This document shows, piece after piece, positions 1 through 8,816 of a stretch of DNA of 64,000 nt; the first letter of the stretch is position 1; every line of letters starts with the position of its first letter. The notes under the pieces were generated by a model. That model did not search any database. It saw nothing but the letters and a program-made list of their open reading frames with translations, and was not told the DNA's origin. The stretch comes from Verrucomicrobiia bacterium (GTDB lineage Bacteria; Verrucomicrobiota; Verrucomicrobiia; Verrucomicrobiales; DEV007), in the NCBI GenBank assembly GCA_030427505.1, contig JAUICH010000003.1, positions 248,001 through 312,000 of the forward strand, given 5' to 3'. Both the position numbers and the translations under genes were made by a program.

Positions 1-200
1 ACGTAATGCTCCCACTGTCCCGTCCCGTCGTAGGTTTCGATATCGTGAGCGTCCACTTGATCGCGCCACCCCTTTTCCCACTCCCCTCGCAATTGGAACT
101 GCTCTGGTTTCGATGTTTCAATTGGCTTCAGATTCGTAACACAAGCGGTGAGGTATAAGAGTAAAATTGTGATACTGATGACCGGAAAGGACAGTTTCAT
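1..200 (-). CDS. Lipoprotein, N-terminal part (runs off left edge)
   Basis: Reverse-strand reading frame starting with ATG at 200-198 and open to the window edge (66 codons seen). The first residues, MKLSFPVISITILLLYLTAC, form a signal peptide ending in a lipobox (LTAC), so the mature protein would be lipid-anchored at Cys20. The part that follows is hydrophilic and rich in Trp, Glu and Asp (EWEKGWRDQVDAHDIETYDG). No domain can be recognised from so short a stretch. The frame does not overlap any better gene. Function unknown. Confidence 0.6.
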   Translation of the reverse strand, partial: MKLSFPVISITILLLYLTACVTNLKPIETSKPEQFQLRGEWEKGWRDQVDAHDIETYDGTGQWEHY

Positions 201-270
201 CACCAAGACTTGCAATTGTCGGCACCAGAATGCGGTCTCACTCTGAATTTACCAGGAGGTCCGGCCAAAG

Positions 271-1563
271 CTACTCCGCTGGTAGAGAATAAGGAAGATC
301 CGGCGGTCTCTGTTCGAGACTACCCCTGACCGTGCCCGTCAGCCAGTTGCGAATCGCCTTGAATCCCCGCGCCAGCGAGGAATCCCTGACCTCTCGAATA
401 GACAGCGCCGCGGCTACCGTTTCTTCACTGCCCCGGTACCTGGGCAGCATCATGACCACCATGTTCTCCCTGGGATCTTCCGCGCCTTTCGGGCACCAAA
501 GGGACGGAAAGAGCAACCCCCTGGAGAGCGTGATGGATTCCGCCGGTACCTCCACCACCTTTCTGGGACCCAAGAGAAGCGGGCGGTAGCTGAGCTGTAA
601 CCGGCCGCTTTCAGGATGAAGGCAGAGACGGCCATAGGTCCGCGCCGGAACCCGGTTTACTTTCTTAGCCAGGAAGGCATGCGGCTCCGCGTGGTTGGCC
701 TTTTTCCGTCCCAGCCACGGCAGTAGCACGTCCAGCCCGAAAACGGCTCCGAAGACACTCAGACGGAAGGCCCAGGGAGCGATGAGAAACGCGATTCCGA
801 TATAGGTCAGCGACACGGCGGCACCGAACAGTGGATGGATCACCGCGGAAGCCACCACGGAACCGAGCAGGACGCCTTTGAACAGCTTCAGGAGACTGTC
901 GATGAATCCAAACGGGCAGAGCAGGATGAGCACATTGATGGCATGAGAAGACAGCCACACCAAGACAAAGGCCGTCAGAAACAGTGGGAGCAGCAGGATC
1001 CGAGCATCCACTTGAATAGCGGCAATGGTGAGCGGCGCGGCCGTGTCCCACTGCATGGCGCCGGGCGGGGAACCGGGGTCTCCCGCCTGGAGATAGCCAG
1101 ACAGCTGTGCCACCACGAACGGCACAAAGGCGGCACCGGCCACCACGGCGCTGAGCTTGTCTTCAAACACTTCCAACACGTCGAAAGGCTTCTTCAGGAT
1201 GAAGGGCGCACCAGTGCCGAGAATATCCTTCAGCAGACAAAGCGCGATCACCGCCAGCCCGATTCCCCAGGCCCAGGGCTGACAAAACCAGGGCAGGTTC
1301 CCCCGCTCCGCCTCCGGGGTGCGGAAATATTTCCAGGCTCCCAGGCCGCTCACCCCCATCAGCGGAGAAATGGCTACCCCGGTAACCTCGGAAAGGCTCC
1401 GCGCCAGTTCCACCCCCGGAAGATACTCCCCCAAGTCAGCCGGTCCGGCTTTCGAGGGACCGGCTGGTTCCGGCGGAATATCCGCCACCGTCACTTGGGG
1501 GGTGCTCAAGAATGAAAAAACTCCGAACACCCATAGGACAACCAATACCTTCCCCTGTTTCAT
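271..1563 (-). CDS. Multi-pass membrane protein of unknown function
   Basis: Start chosen at 1563 (MKQGKVLVVLWVFGVFSFL), which opens with a signal-peptide-like segment; a longer frame to 1641 adds only 26 unremarkable residues. The 430-aa protein has a signal peptide, about five or six hydrophobic segments in its middle (for example CQPWAWGIGLAVIALCLL and ILLLPLFLTAFVLVWLSS), and a soluble C-terminal third with basic and beta-rich character (KKVNRVPARTYGRLCLHPES). The stretch around residues 50-140 vaguely recalls DUF4126 proteins, but this is a guess. It stands divergent from the AraC-family gene next to it. Function unknown. Confidence 0.75.
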   Translation of the reverse strand: MKQGKVLVVLWVFGVFSFLSTPQVTVADIPPEPAGPSKAGPADLGEYLPGVELARSLSEVTGVAISPLMGVSGLGAWKYFRTPEAERGNLPWFCQPWAWGIGLAVIALCLLKDILGTGAPFILKKPFDVLEVFEDKLSAVVAGAAFVPFVVAQLSGYLQAGDPGSPPGAMQWDTAAPLTIAAIQVDARILLLPLFLTAFVLVWLSSHAINVLILLCPFGFIDSLLKLFKGVLLGSVVASAVIHPLFGAAVSLTYIGIAFLIAPWAFRLSVFGAVFGLDVLLPWLGRKKANHAEPHAFLAKKVNRVPARTYGRLCLHPESGRLQLSYRPLLLGPRKVVEVPAESITLSRGLLFPSLWCPKGAEDPRENMVVMMLPRYRGSEETVAAALSIREVRDSSLARGFKAIRNWLTGTVRGSLEQRPPDLPYSLPAE

Positions 1564-1707
1564 CTTTGTGGACTTCAAATTCAGGATCGAGGAATCCGGG
1601 CTAACGATCAAGTAGGAACTGAGCCTCCCCTGCCCCGGCATCCGACTGCCGGGAGAATTTCACGAGTCTTGCCAACTCCGCGCTTCGCCCCCTATCCTGG
1701 GAACGCC

Positions 1708-2547
1708 ATGGCTCGTATCGTTTCCCTGCACCGCCCATCCATCGACGGCGTCGCGGAGTTGGTGAGTGGCGGCATTTCGGACAATTCCAATCCAGGCCAT
1801 CCGCCGCACTGGCACTCGGAATGGCAGGTAGTGGTCGTGACCCGGGGCGACGGGTGGGTCCGCACTCAAGGCACGCGGCACGGCACTCCAGGCCATTCTC
1901 TTTTTCTGATCCCGCCAGAGGTCGTGCACTCCAACAACGTGCTCGAAGCAGGTTGTGACTTTCAGTCCATGCTGATCGAACCGGAGTTCTTCGAGTCCAC
2001 TGCCAGGGCCGCGAGCCTCAAGCGGCTCGGCAGGCTTGTCATCGGTCGCGAGCCGGTGTGCATCTCGCCAGCTCTGACACGGCGGTTCCGTGGTTTTCAC
2101 CGGGAACTGTGCGATCCCGCCGGTTCCAGGTCGAGCCTACGCCTGGAATCCGCCCTGCAATCGTGGATCACTCACCTCCTGTCTCGCTACACCGGACAAA
2201 GTGAAACACCGCTTTCCCGCATCGCCCACCCGGCCGCCCGGCGGGCCAGGGAATTTATCTGGGCGCATGCCGAGCAGGCATTGTCCCTTGAGACCGTGGC
2301 CCAGGCGGCGGGTTTGAGCCGCTTTGAGCTAAGCCGTCAATTCACCGCCGCCTTTGGCATGCCGCCGCACGCCTGGCAGTTGCAGGTGCGGGTGCAGCGG
2401 GCCAAGGACCAACTGAAGGCCGGAATCCCCGCCGGGGATGTCGCGCTAAGTCTGGGCTTTGCCGATCAGGCGCACTTCACCCGTGTTTTCCGCCGCAGTT
2501 GGGGAATCTCTCCGGGACGTTATGCCCGGGAGTTTTACCGGCGATAG
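1708..2547 (+). CDS. AraC-family transcriptional regulator
   Basis: The 279-aa protein has the AraC layout: an N-terminal cupin-like sensor (HWHSEWQVVVVTRGDGWV, then GHSLFLIPPEVVHSN) and a C-terminal pair of helix-turn-helix motifs (SLETVAQAAGLSRFELSRQF and GDVALSLGFADQAHFTRVFR, ending in WGISPGRYAREF). ATG 1708 is preferred because it opens directly into the sensor domain; a TTG at 1669 is in frame. The sensor is of the kind that binds small molecules such as sugars or amino acids, but the ligand is unknown. It may control the divergent membrane-protein gene or the secreted lectin-like gene downstream. Confidence 0.88.
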   Translation: MARIVSLHRPSIDGVAELVSGGISDNSNPGHPPHWHSEWQVVVVTRGDGWVRTQGTRHGTPGHSLFLIPPEVVHSNNVLEAGCDFQSMLIEPEFFESTARAASLKRLGRLVIGREPVCISPALTRRFRGFHRELCDPAGSRSSLRLESALQSWITHLLSRYTGQSETPLSRIAHPAARRAREFIWAHAEQALSLETVAQAAGLSRFELSRQFTAAFGMPPHAWQLQVRVQRAKDQLKAGIPAGDVALSLGFADQAHFTRVFRRSWGISPGRYAREFYRR

Positions 2548-2618
2548 GGGCGGGTGGCTTTGGCGATTTTCCGCAAGATCCTTCAAGCCCATCTTTGTTC
2601 CGAACCCCATTTTGAGGG

Positions 2619-3329
2619 GTGAAGACGAAACCTCCTACTCAACTTCGGACGGCCGCCACCAGCCTGGCGGTCCTCCTTCTTTCCCTTTCCATCTCTCCCA
2701 TGGCTCCGGCTCAATCGGGCACGGAACCTGTGGTCGTGAACCTTGCTTCTCTGGGCCAACCAGGCACTCCCGGATGGGAACCCTTCAATGGAGCGGCATT
2801 TGACGTAGCCGGCGAGAGCGGCCGGAAGATCGTCCACAGCCGCCCCGAAGCCGGCGCCAATGACCGGGGCGCCTTTGTCAGCGGGATTGAGTTCTCTGAA
2901 GGAACCATCGAGGTAGACCTCCGGGGCGCAAACCGGCCCGCGGGCAGCTTCCTGGGAGTGGTTTTTCACGGGAAAGACGGAGGCAGGTATGACGCCGTCT
3001 ATTTCAGACCCTTCAATTTTGGCGCCCCCGATCCCATCCGGCGGAGTCATGCGGTGCAGTACATGTCACACCCCGAATGGCCCTGGAACCGGCTGCGAAA
3101 CGAACGCCCCGGCACGTTCGAACAGCCCGCCGATCCCGAACCTGGCGCCGAAGACTGGTTTCACGCCCGGATCGAGATTACGGACCGGAGGGTGCGGGTC
3201 TTCGTGGGTGGAGCGGAAAAGCCCTGTCTGGATGTGGAAAAGGTAAGCCGGACGAAAACCGGAAAGGTGGGTCTCTGGTTCAATGGCGTGGCCGCCTTTG
3301 CGAATCTCAAAATCCAGTCCACGAAATAG
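2619..3329 (+). CDS. Secreted lectin-like (3-keto-disaccharide hydrolase / DUF1080-like) protein
   Basis: 236 aa from a GTG start. An N-terminal signal peptide (TSLAVLLLSLSISPMAPAQ, cleavage probably after AQS) is followed by one concanavalin-A-like beta-sandwich. Features typical of DUF1080 / 3-keto-disaccharide hydrolase proteins are visible: FSEGTIEVDLRG, SFLGVVFHGKDG, YDAVYFRPFNF, ARIEITDRRVRVFVGG and GKVGLWFNGVAAFANLKI at the end. The family includes carbohydrate-binding modules and sugar hydrolases of Bacteroidetes and Verrucomicrobia; which applies here is open. The TAG stop codon is formed by the last T of the gene and the first AG of a dispersed repeat (3328-3622). Confidence 0.8.
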   Translation: MKTKPPTQLRTAATSLAVLLLSLSISPMAPAQSGTEPVVVNLASLGQPGTPGWEPFNGAAFDVAGESGRKIVHSRPEAGANDRGAFVSGIEFSEGTIEVDLRGANRPAGSFLGVVFHGKDGGRYDAVYFRPFNFGAPDPIRRSHAVQYMSHPEWPWNRLRNERPGTFEQPADPEPGAEDWFHARIEITDRRVRVFVGGAEKPCLDVEKVSRTKTGKVGLWFNGVAAFANLKIQSTK

Positions 3330-3622
3330 GGTGTGTGGACCAATGGGCGGACTACCTTGGCGCGAGTCCATTTTTCGGCCGGCAAGCCGCGCCGGACGCC
3401 TTTGGGTGGTCCCAATAGAGTGAGGGCGGAGCGCAGCCAGGCAGACTGTTTCGGCCGCGAAGCGGCTCGCAAACCCCTGAAACAAAGCGAAAGGTGTCGG
3501 CAGAGCCCGCAAAGGCGGGATAAAAAGGGGCCGCGCTCTTATATTAGTCGCCGCTTGCGACGTTGATTCGATCACCTTTTTTCATCCACAACAGGCGCTT
3601 CGGGAATTTGTCCTTACACCCT
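3328..3622 (+). repeat. Dispersed intergenic repeat, copy A (longest)
   Basis: About 295 bp bounded by imperfect terminal inverted repeats: AGGGTGTGTGGACCAAT on the left, and on the right a sequence whose reverse complement is AGGGTGTAAGGACAAAT. It matches the reverse complement of the copy at 25357-25568 over most of its length, with about 85 extra bases near 3455-3530. A CGCCGCTTGCGACG hairpin-like core lies at 3549-3562. The first AG completes the stop codon of the gene at 2619-3329. No target-site duplication is evident. The whole gap between the two flanking genes is this element plus about 28 bp. Confidence 0.8.
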
Positions 3623-3650
3623 GAGTAGTCAGTTGTCCGGCCTGCCCGCT

Positions 3651-5024
3651 TCATTCCCGGGGGGAGGCCATCCAGGCGCCGAGGTCCACTTTCGATCCGG
3701 AGCGCTCTGTTCCGCCGAAGTCCGGGTAGAGCCGTCCCGCCTCCAAGCCGGCGCCGCGGGCGGGCGACTGGTTGCGGAGTTGACAACCTGTCGCTTCATC
3801 GCCGCCGTCCACTGTCCCGACAAAGAGCGGGTCGGCATACACGTCGCCATCATTCCGCGCGGCGTCCTGGGGCCTGCCACCATGCCAAAGGTTGTTAGCG
3901 AATTGAATCTGACCAGGCGCCGTCCGCAGGTCCGTCATGGGCACGCCGCCGGTTTGCTGGAAGACATTATTGAACAGACGGACGTCCACGTGACCTTCGT
4001 CCGCATCGATTCGGATCAGGGAACCCGTAGCGCCACGGGCCGTGTTGTGGGCAAAGACAGTGTGCCGCAGACCACCGCCACACTGATAGGCTCCGTAGCT
4101 GAAGGCGTGCAGGTTATCCAGCAGGATATTGCTGACAATCTCGTTGTGGGCCGAAGGATTCGAAAGCGCTCCATAAGCTTCGTTGGCGATCTGTATTCCC
4201 GCGGCCGGATGATCGAAGCGAAAGAAAGCTTTGTCACCCGTGGAGTACGCCAGGTTCCGGGAAACCTGGGTATGGGTGGCGTTGTCGAGATACAGGTTAA
4301 CGGAGAAGTTGTCATGCACCACGTTGCCCTCCGCCACACCTCCATCCGCCAGGTAGAAGCCGATGCCTTCTCCGTGGTTCTGAAAGACGGTATTGCCCCG
4401 GAAGCTTACGTTCTTCGAAAGGCCCGTGCCCAGGGCAAAGGCCCATGAGGCGTGCGGCGGATTCCGATTTTTCAAGACTACGTGGTGAACCGTATTGCCA
4501 TCCGCCACGACCTCCCGGACCGGATCGTCCAGGCGATTGAACCCGGCATAAATTCCGCTGCCCTGACAATGATGGACGGTGTTCCCCGAGACGCGGACGC
4601 GGTGCACCCGCGAACCCGGACCCCAGACCGTGATGCCATTGCCTTTCGCATTCCGGACCGTCAGCCCCTGAATGCTCACGTCATGAGTGCCCACCACGAG
4701 AAGATTGGCTCCGTCCGGCGTGTTTCGACCATCCACAATGGCTTCTTCGCCTTCGAAAGCGCGTAGAGTGATCTCCCTCCCTCCGGCTCCCGGGTTAACC
4801 AGGTTCAGCGTTCCGCCCGGCAGATAGAGACCGCCGCGCACCACGACGCTGTCCCCTGGCTGGCGCGCCGCCGCAATGGCGCGGCCAAGCGACCGGAAGG
4901 GTCGGTTCTCACCGCCTGACGCCTGGTCGTCACCCCTGGTGGAGACATAGTAGTCCGTGGCATACAGGGAGGCTTTCGCTCCCAGGGTAAGCAGGAACAT
5001 GGCGGCAAGGTGGCGGAGTTTCAT
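3651..5024 (-). CDS. Secreted right-handed beta-helix protein
   Basis: 457 aa with a signal peptide (MKLRHLAAMFLLTLGAKASL, mature end near YATDYYVS). The N-terminus TDYYVSTRGDDQASGGENRPFRSL is the usual opening of parallel beta-helix proteins of the polysaccharide-lyase-like type (DUF1565 / PbH1). Repeated rungs are visible across residues 110-390, such as SIQGLTVRNAKGNGI, RVSGNTVHHCQGSGIYAG, SFRGNTVFQNHGEGIGFY and HNEIVSNILLDNLHA. The C-terminus (YPDFGGTERSGSKVDLGAW) is typical of this class. It may be an exported carbohydrate-active enzyme or cell-surface protein; the substrate and catalytic residues cannot be assigned. Confidence 0.85.
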   Translation of the reverse strand: MKLRHLAAMFLLTLGAKASLYATDYYVSTRGDDQASGGENRPFRSLGRAIAAARQPGDSVVVRGGLYLPGGTLNLVNPGAGGREITLRAFEGEEAIVDGRNTPDGANLLVVGTHDVSIQGLTVRNAKGNGITVWGPGSRVHRVRVSGNTVHHCQGSGIYAGFNRLDDPVREVVADGNTVHHVVLKNRNPPHASWAFALGTGLSKNVSFRGNTVFQNHGEGIGFYLADGGVAEGNVVHDNFSVNLYLDNATHTQVSRNLAYSTGDKAFFRFDHPAAGIQIANEAYGALSNPSAHNEIVSNILLDNLHAFSYGAYQCGGGLRHTVFAHNTARGATGSLIRIDADEGHVDVRLFNNVFQQTGGVPMTDLRTAPGQIQFANNLWHGGRPQDAARNDGDVYADPLFVGTVDGGDEATGCQLRNQSPARGAGLEAGRLYPDFGGTERSGSKVDLGAWMASPRE

Positions 5025-5203
5025 GCGCCAGCCTCGTGCCGGTGGAAACCCGCCGCTGGAACGATCTTGCGGAAATTCCAGGAAGCCTCACGGAAACAGC
5101 TGCCGGAACTTCCCTCTTGAACCAGATCGTTGCCTGCCCCACTGTCTGCCTCCCCATTTTTCGATTTTCCCTCCTCTAGTATTCGACACCAGCCCCTCCG
5201 CTC

Positions 5204-6007
5204 ATGGCCAACCGCATTGACAGCACGTTTGCCCGTCTGAAGGACGAGGGGAAAGCCGGGTTTGTGGCCTACGTTTCCGGCGGCGATCCCACAATCGAGA
5301 AATCTCTGGAAGTCCTGCGGGCGCTGGAACGGGCCGGGGCGGACGTGATCGAAGTCGGCGTGCCTTTTTCGGATCCGCTGGCGGATGGGGTGGTCAACCA
5401 AATGGCCGCGCAACGGGCCCTGGAAGCGGGCGCCACCATGCCAAAGGTGCTGGAACTGGTGCGGGAGTTCCGCTCTCAGTCCGAGGTGCCGGTGGTGCTC
5501 TTTACCTACCTGAACCCGGTCTATACCTACGGGTTCGAAGCCTTTCATCATGAAGCCGCCGCCGCCGGAGCCGACGGCGTGCTGCTGCTGGACCTGCCGC
5601 CGGACGAAGGTTCGCGAAACGCGGAGCTTCACGAACTGCCGGACCTGAAGCACATCCGCCTCATCGCGCCCACCACTCCGGAAAGCCGCATCGAAACGCT
5701 CTGCAAGGCCAGCGAAGGTTTCATTTACTACGTCTCCCGTGAAGGCGTGACGGGCGCGCAGACTGAGCTTTCCTCCGGAATCGAGGCCCAAGTCGCGGCC
5801 ATCAAACGCCACACGGATCTGCCCGTGGCGGTGGGCTTTGGCATTTCCACGCCGGAACAAGCCGCCCAGGTCGCCAAGGCCGCCGATGCCGTGGTGGTCG
5901 GCAGCGCCATTGTTAAGGTTGTGGAGCAAAACGCGTCTTCTCCAGAGCTGGCCGCGAAGGTGGAGGCCTTCGTCAAACCGCTTGTCCAGGCCGCGAAGTC
6001 AGTCTAG
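5204..6007 (+). CDS. trpA: Tryptophan synthase alpha chain
   Basis: 267 aa, the usual length. It cleaves indole-3-glycerol phosphate to indole and glyceraldehyde 3-phosphate in the last step of tryptophan synthesis, working with TrpB in the cytoplasm. The catalytic Glu50 and Asp61 sit in the signature VIEVGVPFSDPLADG. The TIM-barrel phosphate-binding loops VAVGFGISTPEQAA and VVVGSAIVKVV are present. After the signature, the usual PTIQ is replaced by VVNQ, a variation seen in some phyla. TrpB is not in this window. It opens a run of biosynthetic genes on the same strand, but the gap of about 200 bp to dapF holds a repeat. Confidence 0.95.
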   Translation: MANRIDSTFARLKDEGKAGFVAYVSGGDPTIEKSLEVLRALERAGADVIEVGVPFSDPLADGVVNQMAAQRALEAGATMPKVLELVREFRSQSEVPVVLFTYLNPVYTYGFEAFHHEAAAAGADGVLLLDLPPDEGSRNAELHELPDLKHIRLIAPTTPESRIETLCKASEGFIYYVSREGVTGAQTELSSGIEAQVAAIKRHTDLPVAVGFGISTPEQAAQVAKAADAVVVGSAIVKVVEQNASSPELAAKVEAFVKPLVQAAKSV

Positions 6008-6078
6008 CTTTCCGGCCCGCCGGAGGTCCCGTAGCCTATGTGGGACGTCCAGCACTGCGGTGTGCCACGGATTTTTGG

Positions 6079-6169
6079 AACCACAGATTACACGGATATC
6101 ACAGATGAATTTTGCCAAAGTATTCGCATAACTCAGACTATCTGAGCCATCTGTGTTATCAGCGGTTTA
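6079..6169. repeat. ACAGAT-type inverted repeat in trpA-dapF gap
   Basis: Two arms of about 28-30 bp in inverted orientation: 6079-6106 (AACCACAGATTACACGGATA and on) and 6140-6169 (ending GTGTTATCAGCGGTTT), whose reverse complement reads AAACCGCTGATAACACAGAT. The arms match with several mismatches, separated by about 33 bp. The ACAGATTACACGGAT style is known from dispersed intergenic repeats of Planctomycetes and Verrucomicrobia. As RNA it could form a long imperfect hairpin between trpA and dapF. Confidence 0.65.
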
Positions 6170-6211
6170 TTTGGCGAATTCTCCCACGAAACAGCCCTCC
6201 AGTTTTCAGCC

Positions 6212-7027
6212 ATGATCTCCTTTTCGAAAATGAACGGCGCCGGCAACGATTTCGTTGTCCTGGACAACCGTGACGAGTCGCTGTCGCTGAGCCGGGAGCA
6301 GATCGCGCGGCTGTGCAATCGCCAGCGCGGCATTGGAGCGGACGGTTTACTGGCGGTGGAACCTTCCCAAAACGGCGCGGACTACCGCATGCGCTATTAC
6401 AATGCCGACGGCGGCGAAGCGGAGATGTGCGGCAATGGAGCGCGCTGCTTCGCCCGCTTCGTAAACCGGCTGACGGGCGGAAAGCTTCACAAAGTGTCTT
6501 TCGAAACCATCGCCGGGGTCATCCGGGCGGAGTTCGACGGCGACCTCGTCACCATCACCCTGAGCCCGCCGTTTGGCATGGCGATGGGCGCGGCACTGAA
6601 TGTGGATGGCGAGCCGATGACGGTGCACTCCGTGAACACGGGCGTGCCGCACGCCGTCGTGGTGGTGGATGGCGATCTGGAAAAGGTCGATATCCGGCGC
6701 TTTGGCTCGGCCATTCGCTTTCACGAACACTTCGCGCCTTCCGGCACCAACGTGAATTTCATGAAAGTTCTGGAGCCCGGCCCCGTGGCCATCCGCACCT
6801 ACGAGCGCGGCGTGGAAGACGAAACCCTGGCCTGCGGCACGGGCATGGTTGCGTGCGCGTTAATTCACGCGAAGCTCGCCGACATTCACCCCCCTATCCG
6901 CGTGCAGGTTCGTGGTGGCGATACTCTGGAGGTCAATTTCATGGATCTCGGCGACAACGCCTACGACAACGTCACCCTGAAAGGCCCCGCGGATTTCACC
7001 TTTGACGGCAGCGTCGCGATCGGTTGA
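6212..7027 (+). CDS. dapF: Diaminopimelate epimerase
   Basis: 271 aa. It interconverts LL- and meso-diaminopimelate, giving the precursor for lysine and peptidoglycan. Both catalytic cysteines are present: Cys73 in MCGNGARC and Cys208 in LACGTGMVAC. The N-terminus FSKMNGAGNDFVVLDN and the motif FAPSGTNVNF are typical of the family. Followed 52 bp later by dapA and then dapB, so the three lysine/peptidoglycan genes probably form one operon. Confidence 0.96.
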   Translation: MISFSKMNGAGNDFVVLDNRDESLSLSREQIARLCNRQRGIGADGLLAVEPSQNGADYRMRYYNADGGEAEMCGNGARCFARFVNRLTGGKLHKVSFETIAGVIRAEFDGDLVTITLSPPFGMAMGAALNVDGEPMTVHSVNTGVPHAVVVVDGDLEKVDIRRFGSAIRFHEHFAPSGTNVNFMKVLEPGPVAIRTYERGVEDETLACGTGMVACALIHAKLADIHPPIRVQVRGGDTLEVNFMDLGDNAYDNVTLKGPADFTFDGSVAIG

Positions 7028-7079
7028 CGCTTCCGGTATCCTTTCCCATTTTCCATCTCTCTCAGAAAGACCCAGCACC

Positions 7080-7967
7080 ATGTTTGAAGGAGTTCACACC
7101 GCCCTGGTTACCCCCTTTGGCGAAAAAGGCATCGACGCTGAAGCCTACCGCAAGCTGATCGACCGCCAGTTCGAAAACGGTATTTCCGGCGTCGTGCCCG
7201 TGGGCACCACGGGGGAATCGCCCACTCTGTCCCACGAAGAACACATCCGGGTCATCGAGATCGCGGTGGAACAGACCAAGGGCCGGGGCAAGGTCATCGC
7301 TGGCACGGGTTCGAATTCCACCGACGAAGCCATTTCCCTGACCCAGGCCGCCCAGAAGTCCGGCGCCACGGGAGCGCTGCTGGTAGCGCCTTACTATAAT
7401 AAGCCGTCCCAGGCGGGGCTGCTGCGTCATTTCCGCGCCATCGCGGACGCCACGGAACTGCCGCTCATCCTTTACTCCATTCCCGGCCGCTGCGGAATCG
7501 AGATTGCCGTGGAAACCGTGGCCGAACTGGCTACATCCTGCTCCAACGTGGTGGCTATCAAGGAAGCCGGTGGCAACGTGGAGCGCGTCAGCCAGCTTGC
7601 GGAAGCTTGCCCGGCGGACTTCGAGATCCTTTCCGGGGACGATTCTCTGACGCTGCCCTTCATGTCCGTGGGGGCCGTGGGGGTCATCAGCGTGGCGTCC
7701 AACCTGGTGCCCGGCCCGCTTGCCGAAATGGTGAAGTTCATGCTGGAAGGCAACCTGGGCGAAGCCCTGCGAATCCACCGCGCCCATTACAAGTTGTTCA
7801 GCACCCTCCTGAAACTGGATAGCAACCCGGTGCCGATCAAGGCCGCTCTGGCCCTGGTGAATGCCTGCCGGGCGGATGTGCGCTCTCCGCTCGTCATGAT
7901 GCCGGAGGAAAAGGTCAGCCAACTGGCCGAACTGCTGCGCGGCATGGGGATCCTGCCCGCTTCCTGA
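7080..7967 (+). CDS. dapA: 4-hydroxy-tetrahydrodipicolinate synthase
   Basis: 295 aa. It condenses pyruvate with aspartate semialdehyde, the first committed step to diaminopimelate. The Schiff-base lysine is Lys161 (VVAIKEAGG) and the catalytic tyrosine is Tyr132 (LILYSIPGR), the same spacing as in E. coli DapA (133/161). The GTTGESPTL motif at 42-50 is present. ATG 7080 is chosen because it opens directly into FEGVHTALVTPF, the conserved first beta strand; the frame extends upstream without homology. Confidence 0.96.
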   Translation: MFEGVHTALVTPFGEKGIDAEAYRKLIDRQFENGISGVVPVGTTGESPTLSHEEHIRVIEIAVEQTKGRGKVIAGTGSNSTDEAISLTQAAQKSGATGALLVAPYYNKPSQAGLLRHFRAIADATELPLILYSIPGRCGIEIAVETVAELATSCSNVVAIKEAGGNVERVSQLAEACPADFEILSGDDSLTLPFMSVGAVGVISVASNLVPGPLAEMVKFMLEGNLGEALRIHRAHYKLFSTLLKLDSNPVPIKAALALVNACRADVRSPLVMMPEEKVSQLAELLRGMGILPAS

Positions 7968-8063
7968 AGCGGGGTTGTCCTGCTGCCTTCCTTCTCCGCC
8001 CCTGCTCTTCCGGGCAAACCGGGGCTTTCGTTTCTTTCGTTTTTCCCTTATTCCATCTCTACT

Positions 8064-8798
8064 ATGATCAAGCTGCTCATCACCGGCGCCAAGGGGCGCA
8101 TGGGTCAGGCCGTAAAGTCCTGCGCGCTGGCGGACGGCGGGTTCGAAATTGCCTCCGAAATCGACCTGGGAGATTCCCTGGCGGATGGCCTCAGCCGGTC
8201 GGAAGCCGTGATCGACTTCAGCTACCGGGGATTCACGCTGGAGCTTCTGGAAGGCTGCGTGGAGAAGAAAGTTCTCCTGGTCATGGGCACCACGGGCCAT
8301 ACCGATGAGGAACTGGAGGCCATTCAGAAAGCATCGGAAGTCATTCCCATTGTCCACGCGCCGAACTTTTCCGTGGGGGTCAATACCCTGTTCTGGCTAA
8401 CCGCCAAGGCCACGGAGATCCTGGGCCGCGGTTTTGATTTAGAGGTCGTGGAAATGCACCACCGCATGAAGAAGGACGCGCCCAGCGGTACCGCCCGGCG
8501 GCTGGCCGAGATACTCGCCGAAAGGCGCTCCCTGAGCTATGACAAGGACACCCGCCACGGCCGGTTTGGCGACGTGGGCGCGCGCACGGATGACGAAATC
8601 GGCGTCCATGCCCTGCGCGGCGGCGACGTGGTGGGCGACCACACCGTCATTTATGCCGGAGACGGAGAACGCGTCGAATTGACGCACAAAGCCTCCAGCC
8701 GGAACACCTTTGCGAACGGCTCCCTGCGCGCCGCCAAGTGGCTCTCGGATAAAAGCCCTGGGCTTTATGACATGCAAGACGTGCTGGGTTTGAAGTAG
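8064..8798 (+). CDS. dapB: 4-hydroxy-tetrahydrodipicolinate reductase
   Basis: 244 aa. It reduces the product of DapA with NAD(P)H in the diaminopimelate pathway. The Rossmann motif is ITGAKGRMGQAV; MGTTGH is the conserved hinge; the catalytic HH and Lys lie in EMHHRMKKDAPSGTA; and HALRGGDVVGDHTVIYAG is the usual C-terminal motif. It lies 96 bp after dapA and 18 bp before folK. Confidence 0.95.
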   Translation: MIKLLITGAKGRMGQAVKSCALADGGFEIASEIDLGDSLADGLSRSEAVIDFSYRGFTLELLEGCVEKKVLLVMGTTGHTDEELEAIQKASEVIPIVHAPNFSVGVNTLFWLTAKATEILGRGFDLEVVEMHHRMKKDAPSGTARRLAEILAERRSLSYDKDTRHGRFGDVGARTDDEIGVHALRGGDVVGDHTVIYAGDGERVELTHKASSRNTFANGSLRAAKWLSDKSPGLYDMQDVLGLK

Positions 8799-8816
8799 TT
8801 CGCGTATAGTCACTAC

